NCBI GenBank assembly: GCA_910586625.1
Contig: CAJUIZ010000001.1
Coordinates: forward strand, 1-64,000
Source of the DNA: an uncultured Christensenellaceae bacterium
Lineage (GTDB): Bacteria; Bacillota; Clostridia; Christensenellales; CAG-314
Length of the DNA stretch: 64,000 nucleotides
Direction of reading: 5' to 3'
A program made the position numbers and the translations under genes. Below, in pieces: positions 26,538 to 35,221 of the stretch (positions within the stretch are counted from its first letter, which is position 1; each line of letters starts with the position of its first letter). Below the pieces are notes generated by a model that searched no databases, was not told the origin of the DNA, and saw only the letters and a list, made by a program, of their open reading frames with translations.

Positions 26538-28073
26538 TCAGGACTTGTGCTTGTCCATATGCAAATATAACTTTTGCAGTTTTTTGTACAGCTTCATATA
26601 TACGTTTTTGTACAAATCGTCGTATATCCTGACATTTTCGGGATTGGGGGTAAATGTATCGACGAAGCGCACCATATTATCCACCGCTTCATCCACGGTT
26701 TTGTACGTTCCGCAGGCGGTAAATGTAATTATTGCCGCACCCAACGCGCAGGTTTCGTGCGTTTGAACGCGCTTGACGGGCTTGTTGAATATATCCGCCG
26801 CAATCTGACAGATAAGGTCGCTTTGCGCGCCGCCGCCGGAAACGGTTACGAAATCTATCTTCTGCCGTCCGCGCTTTTCCATACGTTCCAGACCTTCTCG
26901 GAGAGCATAGTCGATGCCTTCGATTATAGCCTTGTATACGTGGGCGCGGGTATGCCAATCGTTAAAGCCGACGATCGATCCCTTTGCTTCCGGATGAGTT
27001 AAGCCCGCCTGCCAAAAGGGTTGAAGTATCAAGCCGTCGCTGCCTGCTGGGATTGCGGACATTTCTTCGTTCATCAGTTCTTCCACGCTCTTGCCCGTTT
27101 CTTCCGAACGTTTTTCGAGATGCTGAGCGAAATGCTTCTTAAACCAGCTTATCATCCAATATCCGCGGAAAATCTGCACTTCGGGGTTATAGTACTCCTT
27201 GACAACCGAAGGATAACTGGGCATAAACGGCTCCGGCTCGAAATACTTTTTGCTGGAAAACTGCACAGTACTGCTCGTGCCGAAAGATACGCTCGCTACG
27301 TTACGCGCAAGGCAGCCGCCGCCGAGAGTTTCACAGCTTTTATCCGAGCCGCTGGCGATTATTTTAAGCCCGGCGGGAAGCCCTGTTTCTTTGGAAACTT
27401 CTTCCGACACGTTACCCATAATGTCGCCCGGGTCGCAAAGCGGTATCATTTTGTTTAGCGGAAGGTTGAAAACAGGGAAAAGCAAGTCGCTCTTTTTAAG
27501 CCATTTTTTGCCTTTATTATTAAAAGGCAGGTGCGCTATAGCGGAGGCGTAGGAATCCACCAAATTCCCCGTCAGCTTGTAGTTGAGATATCCTGAGATC
27601 AAGATAACCTTGTCCACCTTCGCCCATACTTCCGGCTCGTTATCCTGAATCCAATTGGTAAGCACGCGTCCGCGGATTGCCTTGATGGGGCGTGACATTC
27701 CTACAAGACCGAACAAAAACCTTTGTTTGGCAGGGAGCTTCTTGGAAGCATCCGCCGTGCGCATATCGCTCCACAATATACAGTTGCGCACAACGTTACG
27801 GTCCTTATCTAACAGAACCGCAGTATCGCGGAAAGTATCCACAGACATTGCGATTATATCGGACATAAGTTCGGGACGCTTGGCGTTTAAGGCGTTGGTT
27901 ATTTCGCAAAGTACTTCCCAATACATTTCGGCGGACTGCTCCATATATCCGTTTTCCTTGGACAGATACGGCTTATACCTGACTTGCTCTTTAATAAGCA
28001 AATTGCCCTTGTCGTCGAATATGATTCCGCGCATACTTTGCGTGCCTACGTCGATTACCAGTACGTTACTCAT
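26538..28073 (-). CDS. FGGY-family carbohydrate/polyol kinase
   Basis: A 511-residue cytosolic kinase. The first phosphate loop region LVIDVGTQSMRGIIFD, the central GSDKSCETLGGGCL, SFGTSSTVQ, and the FGGY signature-like VTVSGGGAQSDLICQIAADIF are in their usual places, with Asp in the ATP-proximal segment. Family members phosphorylate glycerol, xylulose, erythritol and related compounds; the exact substrate is not evident. Its operon position between DUF1667 and the AGPS-like oxidase favours a glycerol-like polyol or three-carbon substrate. Spacing is 74 nt from DUF1667 and 81 nt to the oxidase. Confidence 0.88.
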   Translation of the reverse strand: MSNVLVIDVGTQSMRGIIFDDKGNLLIKEQVRYKPYLSKENGYMEQSAEMYWEVLCEITNALNAKRPELMSDIIAMSVDTFRDTAVLLDKDRNVVRNCILWSDMRTADASKKLPAKQRFLFGLVGMSRPIKAIRGRVLTNWIQDNEPEVWAKVDKVILISGYLNYKLTGNLVDSYASAIAHLPFNNKGKKWLKKSDLLFPVFNLPLNKMIPLCDPGDIMGNVSEEVSKETGLPAGLKIIASGSDKSCETLGGGCLARNVASVSFGTSSTVQFSSKKYFEPEPFMPSYPSVVKEYYNPEVQIFRGYWMISWFKKHFAQHLEKRSEETGKSVEELMNEEMSAIPAGSDGLILQPFWQAGLTHPEAKGSIVGFNDWHTRAHVYKAIIEGIDYALREGLERMEKRGRQKIDFVTVSGGGAQSDLICQIAADIFNKPVKRVQTHETCALGAAIITFTACGTYKTVDEAVDNMVRFVDTFTPNPENVRIYDDLYKNVYMKLYKKLQKLYLHMDKHKS

Positions 28074-28147
28074 TGTCGTTCTCCTTGAAACGGATATTGC
28101 TTACAGCGCAACAAACGTTTTTAGCGTATTAGGGTTTTGCAAAACGA

Positions 28148-28495
28148 TTATTCCATTTCCGTCGTGGTTATCACGTTTATTTTCGTTCCGCAAACGTCCT
28201 TAATTAGAATTGTACCTATGGGAACTTTTTTGTCAAGAGTAAATTCCGATAATTTTCGTATAAATTCGGAAATTCTTTCCTTGGGAATCTCTCCGTCGGT
28301 GCGAACGGATACTACGGGATAGTCTGCAACCGTCGTGCGAACGGAGCTGGTAACGCTCCTTGTAGGGCAGGTAAGCTCCGTCACGGCGAAATTCTCGCCG
28401 CGCTTGCACCTTGCGCCTTGAACATTTACACCGTCCGACGTTTTTTCCACTTGCAGTCTGCAACCGTTTGGACAGACGATACACACCATCTCCAT
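28148..28495 (-). CDS. DUF1667 Cys-rich protein
   Basis: A 115-residue protein of the DUF1667 family, which is nearly always found beside GlpA/GlpB-like oxidoreductases. The N-terminal CIVCPNGCRL and GARCKRGENFA supply four cysteines suited to an Fe-S cluster or zinc, and later TCPTR and VCGTK add two more. Its start codon is 1 nt past the stop of the FAD oxidoreductase. It probably serves as a small electron-transfer subunit of the GlpAB-like complex, by analogy to the third subunit of anaerobic glycerol-3-phosphate dehydrogenase. Confidence 0.85.
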   Translation of the reverse strand: MEMVCIVCPNGCRLQVEKTSDGVNVQGARCKRGENFAVTELTCPTRSVTSSVRTTVADYPVVSVRTDGEIPKERISEFIRKLSEFTLDKKVPIGTILIKDVCGTKINVITTTEME

Positions 28496-28496
28496 A

Positions 28497-29732
28497 CTAC
28501 CACTCCTTTAATTCCATAACAATTTGCCCCGACGTTAAATCCGCCTGCGAATAATCTATTACTACGCGCTCCATTTCCGGCGGAATCAGTTTTGCAAAGC
28601 GTTTGGAGAATATTTCTTTGCCGCCTACGGTTACGGTCAATTGCTGCTTGGACAAATCTTCGCTTGCGCGGAAATAAGTTATTACATTGCTTACGTCCGA
28701 ATTAACGTCTATCATTTGCGGAACCGAATACAAAAATTTCCCCTTAACCGTGACGGGTACAAGCTTACGCTCTTTCGTCGGTTTACAGGCGTCTTCTCCG
28801 GCGGTTTCGCCGCTTTCCGAAACGTAATCCACCAAGTCGTTTACGTGAAGGGCATTTCCGCAAGCGTACACGTTGTCCGTCAGCGTTTGACAATTCTGAT
28901 CCACAAACGCCCCCTTTGTTTTCGGATCGACACGAACGGACAAATCGTTTGCCAACTCATTTTCGGGTATCAATCCTACCGCAAGCACTAACGTGTCGCA
29001 GTCTACCACACGTTCCGTGCCCGCAATCGGGCGCATTTTGTCGTCAACCTGAGATATCTCGACTTGTTCCAAACGGTTTGAGCCGATAACGCGCGTTACT
29101 GTGGTAGACAAATGCAGCGGTATATTAAAATCGTATAAGCACTGATGAATATTACGAGTTAATCCTGACGGGGTGGGCTTGGCTTCGTACACGCCGATTA
29201 CCTGCGCGCCTTCGAGCGTCAAACGCCGCGCCATAATAAGACCGATATCGCCGCTTCCCAAAATTACAACTTTACGCCCCGGCATTACGCCCATAATATT
29301 TACAAGATTTTGCGCCGAGCCCGCCGTATACACGCCCGAACAGCGGTCGCCTTGTATAAATATGCCATTGCGCGTGCGTTCGCGGCAGCCCGTGGCAAGA
29401 ATAATCTTGTCGCATTCCGCCGTTTTCACTCCGTCCTGACATACATAGGTCAACTTGTAGCAACCGTCCTTGCACACGTTTGTTACGAAGCTGAAAGTAC
29501 TTACCGTAACGTTCGTTTTCCGAAGCTCTTTTATAAATCTGTGCGCGTATTCCGGTCCGGAAAGCTTTTCGCCGAAGCGCACCACTCCGAAACCGTCGTG
29601 AATGCATTGTTTGAGTATTCCGCCCAAACGCGCTTCGCGCTCGATAAGCAATACGCTCGCGCTTTTACTCGCCTGTATAGCCGCGGCCAATCCCGCCGGA
29701 CCGCCGCCGATTATAACTATATCGTATTTCAT
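28497..29732 (-). CDS. FAD-dependent pyridine-nucleotide-type oxidoreductase (GlpB-position subunit)
   Basis: A 411-residue flavoprotein. The N-terminal dinucleotide fold IVIIGGGPAGLAAAIQAS, a second nucleotide-binding fold VVILGSGDIGLIMARR (about residue 150), the ATG motif ILATGCRERT, and DNVYACGNA near the C-terminus place it in the class-II disulfide-reductase-like family. It is 20 nt downstream of the GlpA-like gene and 1 nt ahead of DUF1667. In such operons this subunit shuttles electrons from the dehydrogenase to NAD(P) or quinone, which is inference here. Confidence 0.9.
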   Translation of the reverse strand: MKYDIVIIGGGPAGLAAAIQASKSASVLLIEREARLGGILKQCIHDGFGVVRFGEKLSGPEYAHRFIKELRKTNVTVSTFSFVTNVCKDGCYKLTYVCQDGVKTAECDKIILATGCRERTRNGIFIQGDRCSGVYTAGSAQNLVNIMGVMPGRKVVILGSGDIGLIMARRLTLEGAQVIGVYEAKPTPSGLTRNIHQCLYDFNIPLHLSTTVTRVIGSNRLEQVEISQVDDKMRPIAGTERVVDCDTLVLAVGLIPENELANDLSVRVDPKTKGAFVDQNCQTLTDNVYACGNALHVNDLVDYVSESGETAGEDACKPTKERKLVPVTVKGKFLYSVPQMIDVNSDVSNVITYFRASEDLSKQQLTVTVGGKEIFSKRFAKLIPPEMERVVIDYSQADLTSGQIVMELKEW

Positions 29733-29752
29733 TGTATACCCCTGAATATCGA

Positions 29753-31471
29753 TTAAATTTCCTTGATGTTGCCCACCGCAACGTAGCTACCGAAGTCGCC
29801 CTTGTTTACGTCGGAGTAGGTTACACCCAGTTCTTCCGCAATGGTTTTGACGACCAGCGGCATACAAAAACCGCCTTGACAACGACCCATTCCGGCGCGG
29901 ACGCGGCGTTTTACTCCGTCTACTGTTGCTACGCCCAACGGATTGTTTATTGCTTGCTTTATTTCGCCAAGACTTATTTGTTCGCAACGGCAAATTATTT
30001 TGCCGAAATCGGGATTGCTCTTGATTAACTCGTCGCGCTGACCGTCGGTCAGGTTTTTGCAGTTAATAGGCGGTATGCGCTTGGGATTATAGTCGGGATT
30101 TTCCTTTACTTCCGCGCCCGTAGACCTTAACAGTTCAACGGCCATTTCCGCAACGTCCACGGAAAACGCGGGAGCTGCAGTAAGCCCCGGCGACTGTATG
30201 CCCGCAACGTGAATAAGATTATTTACCTTGGCGCTGCGCTCTATTATAAAATCTTCTTCGTAGGACGGAGCGCGCACACCTGCAAAATAAGCTATCACAC
30301 CTGAACGCTGCATAGACGGACAGCAGCGCTGCTGCTTTGTAAACACTTCGTCCATATCCGCCGAGCAGGTGGACGTATCTTCGCGCAGGTGCGTTTCGCG
30401 CGCGTTGGGTCCCAGCAATATATTGCCGTCCACCGTTTTGACTATGCCGCCGCCCTTGGTGTTTTTATTCTCTTTCAGAGTTTTAAGCGTAGGCGAAAGG
30501 CTTATAGCATTAGACGGGATGCCATTTGCCTTCGGGTCCATAAGCAGGTCCACGCCCTTGCGCGGATGAATGGAAAAATACCTGTCGCCTGCCATTTCCG
30601 CTACCTTGTCGGCGAAAACTCCGGCGCAGTTGATTACGCATTTTGCGGTAAACGTCCCGCGGTTAGTGGTTATGCTTGTAATTTCGGTATCGGTATGCTC
30701 CATAGACAGCACCGCGGTCGAGAGCGATACGGTAACTCCGTTTTGAACGGCGTTTTCGGCGTAAGCCACCGTAAGCTTATAGGGAGATACCGCGCCCGTA
30801 GTAGGTATTTTAAGCGCGCCCACCGCAAAATCCTTTACCGTAGGCTCAATCGCGCAAATTTCTTTTTTACCGAGCATTTTAACGCCCGGAATACCGTGCT
30901 TCTTGGCTCGCGTCAAATAACTGCGCCCCAAAAGCTGAATAAACTTGGACGTAAATATAACATACTGCCCCGCGCGTTCGAATTCTACGCCGAGATCGGA
31001 GCATACGCGTTCGTACATTGCATTTCCGCGGGTTACATAGTACAGCTTTTTGCAGCGGCGTTTGAGATCTATACCCGCGTGCACCATTCCGTCGTTTGCT
31101 CCGCTTGCGCCGTGCGCTACGTCGGAATGCTTTTCGCACAATAATATTTTTAGGTCGTATTTGGAAAGCTCCCGAGCTACTGCGCATCCGGAAATTCCCC
31201 CGCCGATAACTACTACGTCCCATTCTGTTCCGTCCAGATTATTGTCATTGAAAGCAGGTAAAAGGGGCGAACGCTCCTGTCCGCCGATAAGACGTATATC
31301 GTTTACCACGTGCTTACCGCTGTTCCTATCTGCAAACATCTTGCCTGCGGCAACGATTTTATTCCAATCGCCGCACTCGCCGACGAGAATTACGCTACGG
31401 TCGTTTTCGCTCGCATGCACGTTGATTCCGTACTTTTTATATACTTTTTTTACGGTTTTTGACAAATTCAT
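29753..31471 (-). CDS. GlpA-like glycerol-3-phosphate dehydrogenase with BFD-type [2Fe-2S] domain
   Basis: A 572-residue FAD protein. A DAO-type Rossmann domain carries WDVVVIGGGISGCAVAREL (about residue 80) and HGASGANDGMVHAGID, as in GlpA/GlpD and L-2-hydroxyglutarate oxidases. The C-terminal part (about 470-540) has ICRCEQISLGEIKQAI and RCQGGFCMP, four cysteines of a BFD-like [2Fe-2S] domain. About 70 N-terminal residues before the flavin fold resemble a small HPr-like or regulatory domain. I take ATG 31471 after AAGGGG; the ORF runs 19 codons further upstream. First gene of the operon. Expected to oxidise glycerol-3-phosphate to DHAP under anaerobic conditions. Confidence 0.87.
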   Translation of the reverse strand: MNLSKTVKKVYKKYGINVHASENDRSVILVGECGDWNKIVAAGKMFADRNSGKHVVNDIRLIGGQERSPLLPAFNDNNLDGTEWDVVVIGGGISGCAVARELSKYDLKILLCEKHSDVAHGASGANDGMVHAGIDLKRRCKKLYYVTRGNAMYERVCSDLGVEFERAGQYVIFTSKFIQLLGRSYLTRAKKHGIPGVKMLGKKEICAIEPTVKDFAVGALKIPTTGAVSPYKLTVAYAENAVQNGVTVSLSTAVLSMEHTDTEITSITTNRGTFTAKCVINCAGVFADKVAEMAGDRYFSIHPRKGVDLLMDPKANGIPSNAISLSPTLKTLKENKNTKGGGIVKTVDGNILLGPNARETHLREDTSTCSADMDEVFTKQQRCCPSMQRSGVIAYFAGVRAPSYEEDFIIERSAKVNNLIHVAGIQSPGLTAAPAFSVDVAEMAVELLRSTGAEVKENPDYNPKRIPPINCKNLTDGQRDELIKSNPDFGKIICRCEQISLGEIKQAINNPLGVATVDGVKRRVRAGMGRCQGGFCMPLVVKTIAEELGVTYSDVNKGDFGSYVAVGNIKEI

Positions 31472-31543
31472 TTCGTACCCCTTACCGTCTCCGTTTAATC
31501 GCAAAAAACAATTGCGAAATCGGTTCATTTTAGGTCTAATACT

Positions 31544-31571
31544 ATTATATATTAAAATAAGTGAAAGTCAA
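31544..31571 (-). promoter_or_regulatory. Promoter of the GlpA-like operon
   Basis: On the minus strand TTGACT (31566-31571) and TATAAT (31544-31549) are 16 bp apart, about 70 nt ahead of the start codon at 31471. Confidence 0.7.
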
Positions 31572-31677
31572 TACCGTATTTTTTTGCTTTTGCAAAAATT
31601 GTTCATTATTTGCATACAACGGTATTACGCGGCATTGACGCATGGCAAAAAAGTTAAAAGTTGCAGCAAATGACCGT

Positions 31678-31706
31678 TTAACAAAAACAAAATAATATGC
31701 TATACT
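31678..31706 (+). promoter_or_regulatory. Promoter of the MATE exporter, nearly touching the start codon
   Basis: TTAACA (31678-31683) and TATACT (31701-31706) are 17 bp apart. The ATG lies 6 nt after the -10, so transcription would start at about the start codon itself, giving a leaderless mRNA. Confidence 0.55.
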
Positions 31707-31712
31707 AAATAT

Positions 31713-33146
31713 ATGAAACAACTATCGGAAAACGCCGCGGAACTGCACTATATTAAAATGACGGAAACACCCGTAGCAAGGTTAGTAATAAGTTTGGGAA
31801 TACCGACTACTATTTCTATGCTGATAACCAACCTTTACAATATGGCGGACACGTACTTTGTAGGAACGTTGGGCGAAACTCCGCAAGGAGCCATAGGCGT
31901 TTTGTTTACACTGCAATCGATAATACAAGCTTTCGCGTTTATGTTAGGACACGGCTCGGGAACGTTCGTTGCAAAAAAGCTTGCCGACAAAGACGCCGAC
32001 AAAGCGAGCGAATACGTATCGTCGGCATTTTTCGTAGGCGGAGCGTTCGGGCTTGTGTTTACCGCAATCGGGCTTGCAGTTCTTGCGCCGTTTATGCGTT
32101 TTCTCGGTTCGACGGAAACGATACTGCCCTACGCCAAGCAGTACGGTATGTGGGTGCTTATTTCCTGCCCGTTTCTAATCTGTTCTTTAATACTCAATAA
32201 CTGTCTACGCTACGAAGGCAAGGCGTTTTTCGCAATGATTGGGCTGGTTTCGGGAGCGTTGCTCAATATACTGGGAGATTACGTATTTATAAGCGTGTGC
32301 GGAATGGGAGTTTTCGGCGCGGGAATGTCCACCGCTATATCTCAAATAGTTAGCTTTGTAATACTGATTATTTTTTACATAACGAAAGCTCAAAGCAAAA
32401 TAAGCTTCAAAAAAATAAGCAAGAATGCGCGGCTGTACCTTTCGGTATGCAAGGTAGGTTTGCCGTCCCTAATTCGTCAGGGGCTTAACTCCGTTTCGTC
32501 GGGGCTGCTTAACAATTTGTCCAAGTTTTACGGCGGACAAATAAGCCCCGAAACGGCGGACGCTACTATTGCCGCAATGAGCGTAGTACACCGCTGTTCG
32601 TCCTTTATTACCTGCGTAGGTATGGGAATCGGACAGGGATTACAGCCCGTAGCATCCTTCAACTACGAAGCGAAAAAGTATAACCGAGTAAAAAAAGCCC
32701 TGCTTGTTACTACCGGCATAGGCTTTGCGGTTGTGTTTGCGCTATGCGTGCCCGTATACATATGGGCGGAAGACGTGATAAGAATTTTTCAAAAAGCCGA
32801 CGCGGTAATAGAATTCGGCACGCCCGCGCTCAGATACGCGGTTGTAGGCGTACTGTTACTGCCTATTTTTACGCCTATAAATATGGTATACCAAAGCATA
32901 CAAAAAGCTTGGATAGCGTCCTTCCTGTCATTGTTGCGTTCGGGGTTGATTTTTATACCCGTTCTGCTGTTGACAACGAGTATATGGAAGCTTACGGGCA
33001 TACAGATTTCACAGCCGATAGCCGACCTTATAACGGGACTGGTAAGCATACCGTTTATTATTTGGTTTATCAAAAAAACGCCGAACGACAAACCGCCATT
33101 AACGAAGAAGGACGGCGCAGCAACAGCCGAACTGAACGGAGAGTAA
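31713..33146 (+). CDS. MATE-family multidrug/metabolite exporter
   Basis: A 477-residue membrane protein with twelve predicted helices in two MatE halves. It begins with the usual short cytosolic lead and TETPVARLVISLGIPTTISM, then NLYNMADTYFVG in helix 1-2, typical of Na+- or H+-coupled MATE exporters. No Shine-Dalgarno precedes ATG 31713, which fits the leaderless promoter. It is followed after 3 nt by a phosphodiesterase gene, so the pair is one operon ending at the terminator near 34286. The cargo is unknown. Confidence 0.9.
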   Translation: MKQLSENAAELHYIKMTETPVARLVISLGIPTTISMLITNLYNMADTYFVGTLGETPQGAIGVLFTLQSIIQAFAFMLGHGSGTFVAKKLADKDADKASEYVSSAFFVGGAFGLVFTAIGLAVLAPFMRFLGSTETILPYAKQYGMWVLISCPFLICSLILNNCLRYEGKAFFAMIGLVSGALLNILGDYVFISVCGMGVFGAGMSTAISQIVSFVILIIFYITKAQSKISFKKISKNARLYLSVCKVGLPSLIRQGLNSVSSGLLNNLSKFYGGQISPETADATIAAMSVVHRCSSFITCVGMGIGQGLQPVASFNYEAKKYNRVKKALLVTTGIGFAVVFALCVPVYIWAEDVIRIFQKADAVIEFGTPALRYAVVGVLLLPIFTPINMVYQSIQKAWIASFLSLLRSGLIFIPVLLLTTSIWKLTGIQISQPIADLITGLVSIPFIIWFIKKTPNDKPPLTKKDGAATAELNGE

Positions 33147-33149
33147 CGT

Positions 33150-34274
33150 ATGAAGGAATTTATTTTACCCGACTTTACCCACAGCAATATTAACGTTTCC
33201 GCAACGCTTGCGGAATTTTTGGGCGCGCCAAACGGCAACGCTACGCTTCCGATTATAAAAAAAGAGCTTGCAAAAAACTACAAAAACGTGGTTTTCATTT
33301 GCTTCGACGGTATGGGCGTGCATCCGTTGTCCGTTAACCTTGCAGAAACGGACTTTTTGCGTGCGAACGTCAAGGACATGCTTACGTCCACCTTTCCGTC
33401 CACCACCACCTGCGCCACGACGTCGCTTACTACCAACCGTCTGCCCCTTGAACACGGTTGGTTCGGTTGGAGCGTCTATTTCGACAAACTTAAACGCAAC
33501 GTTAATATTTTTCTCGATACCGATTCGTGGACGGACGAAAAGATAGACGTAGCGGGAAGCTCGCCACTTGCCGTATTTCCGTATTACTTCGACCAAGCGG
33601 ACGAAAACTGCAAATACGCAATTAACACCGTTTTCCCCGTATTCGTAAAGGTTGCACACCCCGAACGCAATGTGGCGTGGAACTTCGACATGGCGACGTT
33701 TTTCCAACACATTAAACAAATATGCGCAAAGGACGGCAAGCAGTTCGTATACGCATACAACAACGAGCCCGACCACTCTATGCACGAAAACGGCGTTAAC
33801 TGCCCCGCCACGCGGGAAATGCTGACGGAAATTTCCCGACGCTTGGAGCAGTTGGTAAAAGAAACGCCCGATACGTTATTTATTGTTACAGCCGACCACG
33901 GAATGATAGACGTCGAAGACTACGTTTACTTATATCAAGACGAAAAGCTGTACGGTATGCTGGAAATTTTCCCGTACGTCGAGCCGCGCGCGATAGCGTT
34001 TAAGGTTAAAGAAGGACGGAAAGAAGAATTTGAAAAATATTTCATGCAAAAATACGGCGAAGACTTCGTTTTGTACAAAAGCAGCGACCTGATTAAGCGC
34101 GGACTGTTCGGAGATAAGGGCGACAAAGGGGAATTACTCGGCGACTATATGGCGATAGGAACGTACACGCACAAGCAAGCGGTGATTGCGCCGAGCAATA
34201 TGCTTTTTAAGGGGCATCACACTGCCCTTACCGAAGAAATGCTCGTTCCGCTGATAATGATAGGCGATAAATGA
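33150..34274 (+). CDS. Alkaline-phosphatase-superfamily nucleotide pyrophosphatase/phosphodiesterase
   Basis: A 374-residue protein of the type-I phosphodiesterase/nucleotide pyrophosphatase group. Metal-binding and nucleophile motifs are visible: FICFDGMG, the nucleophile Thr in TFPSTTTCATTS, NNEPDHSMHENG, TADHGMID and FKGHHTAL. There is no signal peptide or lipobox, so it appears cytosolic, unlike most NPP enzymes. RBS is GGAG inside the end of the MATE gene. The link to the exporter suggests both handle the same phosphorylated compound, but this is inference. Confidence 0.85.
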   Translation: MKEFILPDFTHSNINVSATLAEFLGAPNGNATLPIIKKELAKNYKNVVFICFDGMGVHPLSVNLAETDFLRANVKDMLTSTFPSTTTCATTSLTTNRLPLEHGWFGWSVYFDKLKRNVNIFLDTDSWTDEKIDVAGSSPLAVFPYYFDQADENCKYAINTVFPVFVKVAHPERNVAWNFDMATFFQHIKQICAKDGKQFVYAYNNEPDHSMHENGVNCPATREMLTEISRRLEQLVKETPDTLFIVTADHGMIDVEDYVYLYQDEKLYGMLEIFPYVEPRAIAFKVKEGRKEEFEKYFMQKYGEDFVLYKSSDLIKRGLFGDKGDKGELLGDYMAIGTYTHKQAVIAPSNMLFKGHHTALTEEMLVPLIMIGDK

Positions 34275-34285
34275 TTAAAAAGGAA

Positions 34286-34324
34286 AAACGCTTCGGGGCG
34301 GAATCAGTCCGCACCGAAGCGTTT
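34286..34324 (+). terminator. Terminator of the MATE-phosphodiesterase operon
   Basis: An 11-bp stem, 34286-34296 with 34314-34324, extended by an inner GCGGA/TCCGC pairing and followed by ATTTATT. It shares the AAACGCTT/AAGCGTTT outer stem with other terminators here. Confidence 0.75.
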
Positions 34325-34358
34325 ATTTATTGTCAATATTAAAATTATGCTAAGCCGT

Positions 34359-34520
34359 TCAATCCAGCAAATCGGCTGCCTTTTCGAAAATCACGACGAA
34401 ATAGCCCATGCAATCCACACTTTCGCATTTACTGAGCCGCCAGCCGTCGTTTGCGCGCGCGTTGAGCAATTCGTCAAGCTTTTGCGAAAACTTTTCCTTA
34501 CTTAAAGGACAGTTAATCAC
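34359..34520 (-). CDS. Small DUF4177-like ORF, perhaps a 5'-eroded fragment
   Basis: A 53-codon minus-strand frame encodes SKEKFSQKLDELLNARANDG followed by WRLSKCES and GYFVVIFEKA. The pattern of helix, GWRL, then a beta strand recalls DUF4177-type proteins. The only available start is GTG 34520, without a Shine-Dalgarno, and the usual first beta strand is missing; a stop lies seven codons further upstream. It lies 28 nt after the kinase stop. It may be a degraded or very short gene. Confidence 0.4.
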   Translation of the reverse strand: MINCPLSKEKFSQKLDELLNARANDGWRLSKCESVDCMGYFVVIFEKAADLLD

Positions 34521-34548
34521 TTCGTCTAATATTTGTATTTAGATATTA

Positions 34549-35115
34549 CTAATTCTCCTGCTTGTTAAGCTCGGCAAACCACTGCATAAAGTTGCCGAAT
34601 TGCTTTTCCAACTTTATTTCCAAGCTGTTGTTAAGCATAAAGTAATCAGCCTTGGCAATCGGTCCGCCCTTTTCGAGATTTTCTATCTCCGCCTTGTCGC
34701 GGCTGTCCACCTGTTCGGGAGTGAGCGGACGTACTTCGCGCGAGCTCAAACGCTGTTTGCGAACTCCGCTGTTCGTCACTACTGCAAGCAAAATAAGATT
34801 GTCACCGAGCAGCTCCTTTAATATAACGTACTCCGACCAACTGTACAAACCGTCGAGAACTATATTTCCGCGAGAAAGCTTGTCTAAAATTTCGTCCTTA
34901 AGAAGCAGAGCGAAAGCTCCCATACCGTACTGCTTGCGCAGCCCTTCGCGCATAGCGCGCTCGTTGGCTTCGTTGACGGGAATGCCTTGCTTTTTCAGTT
35001 GCGAAACGGTCACTCCGCCGAAGTACACCTTTTCCCAGCCGAGTTGTTCGAAATATCCGCACAAAACGCTTTTGCCCGAACCGCACATTCCAACTACCGC
35101 AACAGCTTTATTCAT
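34549..35115 (-). CDS. AAA/P-loop small kinase resembling archaeal-type dephospho-CoA kinase
   Basis: A 188-residue P-loop protein with Walker A GMCGSGKSVLC, then IPVNEANERAMREGLRKQYG and IVLDGLYSWSEYVILKELLG, the pattern of archaeal-type dephospho-CoA kinase/adenylate-kinase-like proteins. ATG 35115 is chosen because GGAGCGGAACAA precedes it; the ORF opens 26 codons earlier without a site. A nucleotide-monophosphate-kinase-like activity is expected, with unknown substrate. It lies downstream of the acyl-ACP thioesterase gene on the same strand. Confidence 0.75.
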   Translation of the reverse strand: MNKAVAVVGMCGSGKSVLCGYFEQLGWEKVYFGGVTVSQLKKQGIPVNEANERAMREGLRKQYGMGAFALLLKDEILDKLSRGNIVLDGLYSWSEYVILKELLGDNLILLAVVTNSGVRKQRLSSREVRPLTPEQVDSRDKAEIENLEKGGPIAKADYFMLNNSLEIKLEKQFGNFMQWFAELNKQEN

Positions 35116-35221
35116 TTGTTCCGCTCCTTGACGCTTAATGAACGCCCCTAACGTATAGATTACATTAAAAAGGCAAATAAAGCAAGCAAACAAACGCGAT
35201 TATTCGTCGAATTTTATCGCG

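Noticed and set aside
30389..31144. 251-codon plus-strand ORF opposite the GlpA-like gene
   Set aside because: Arg/Tyr-rich antisense frame typical of shadows in this composition, without a ribosome site.
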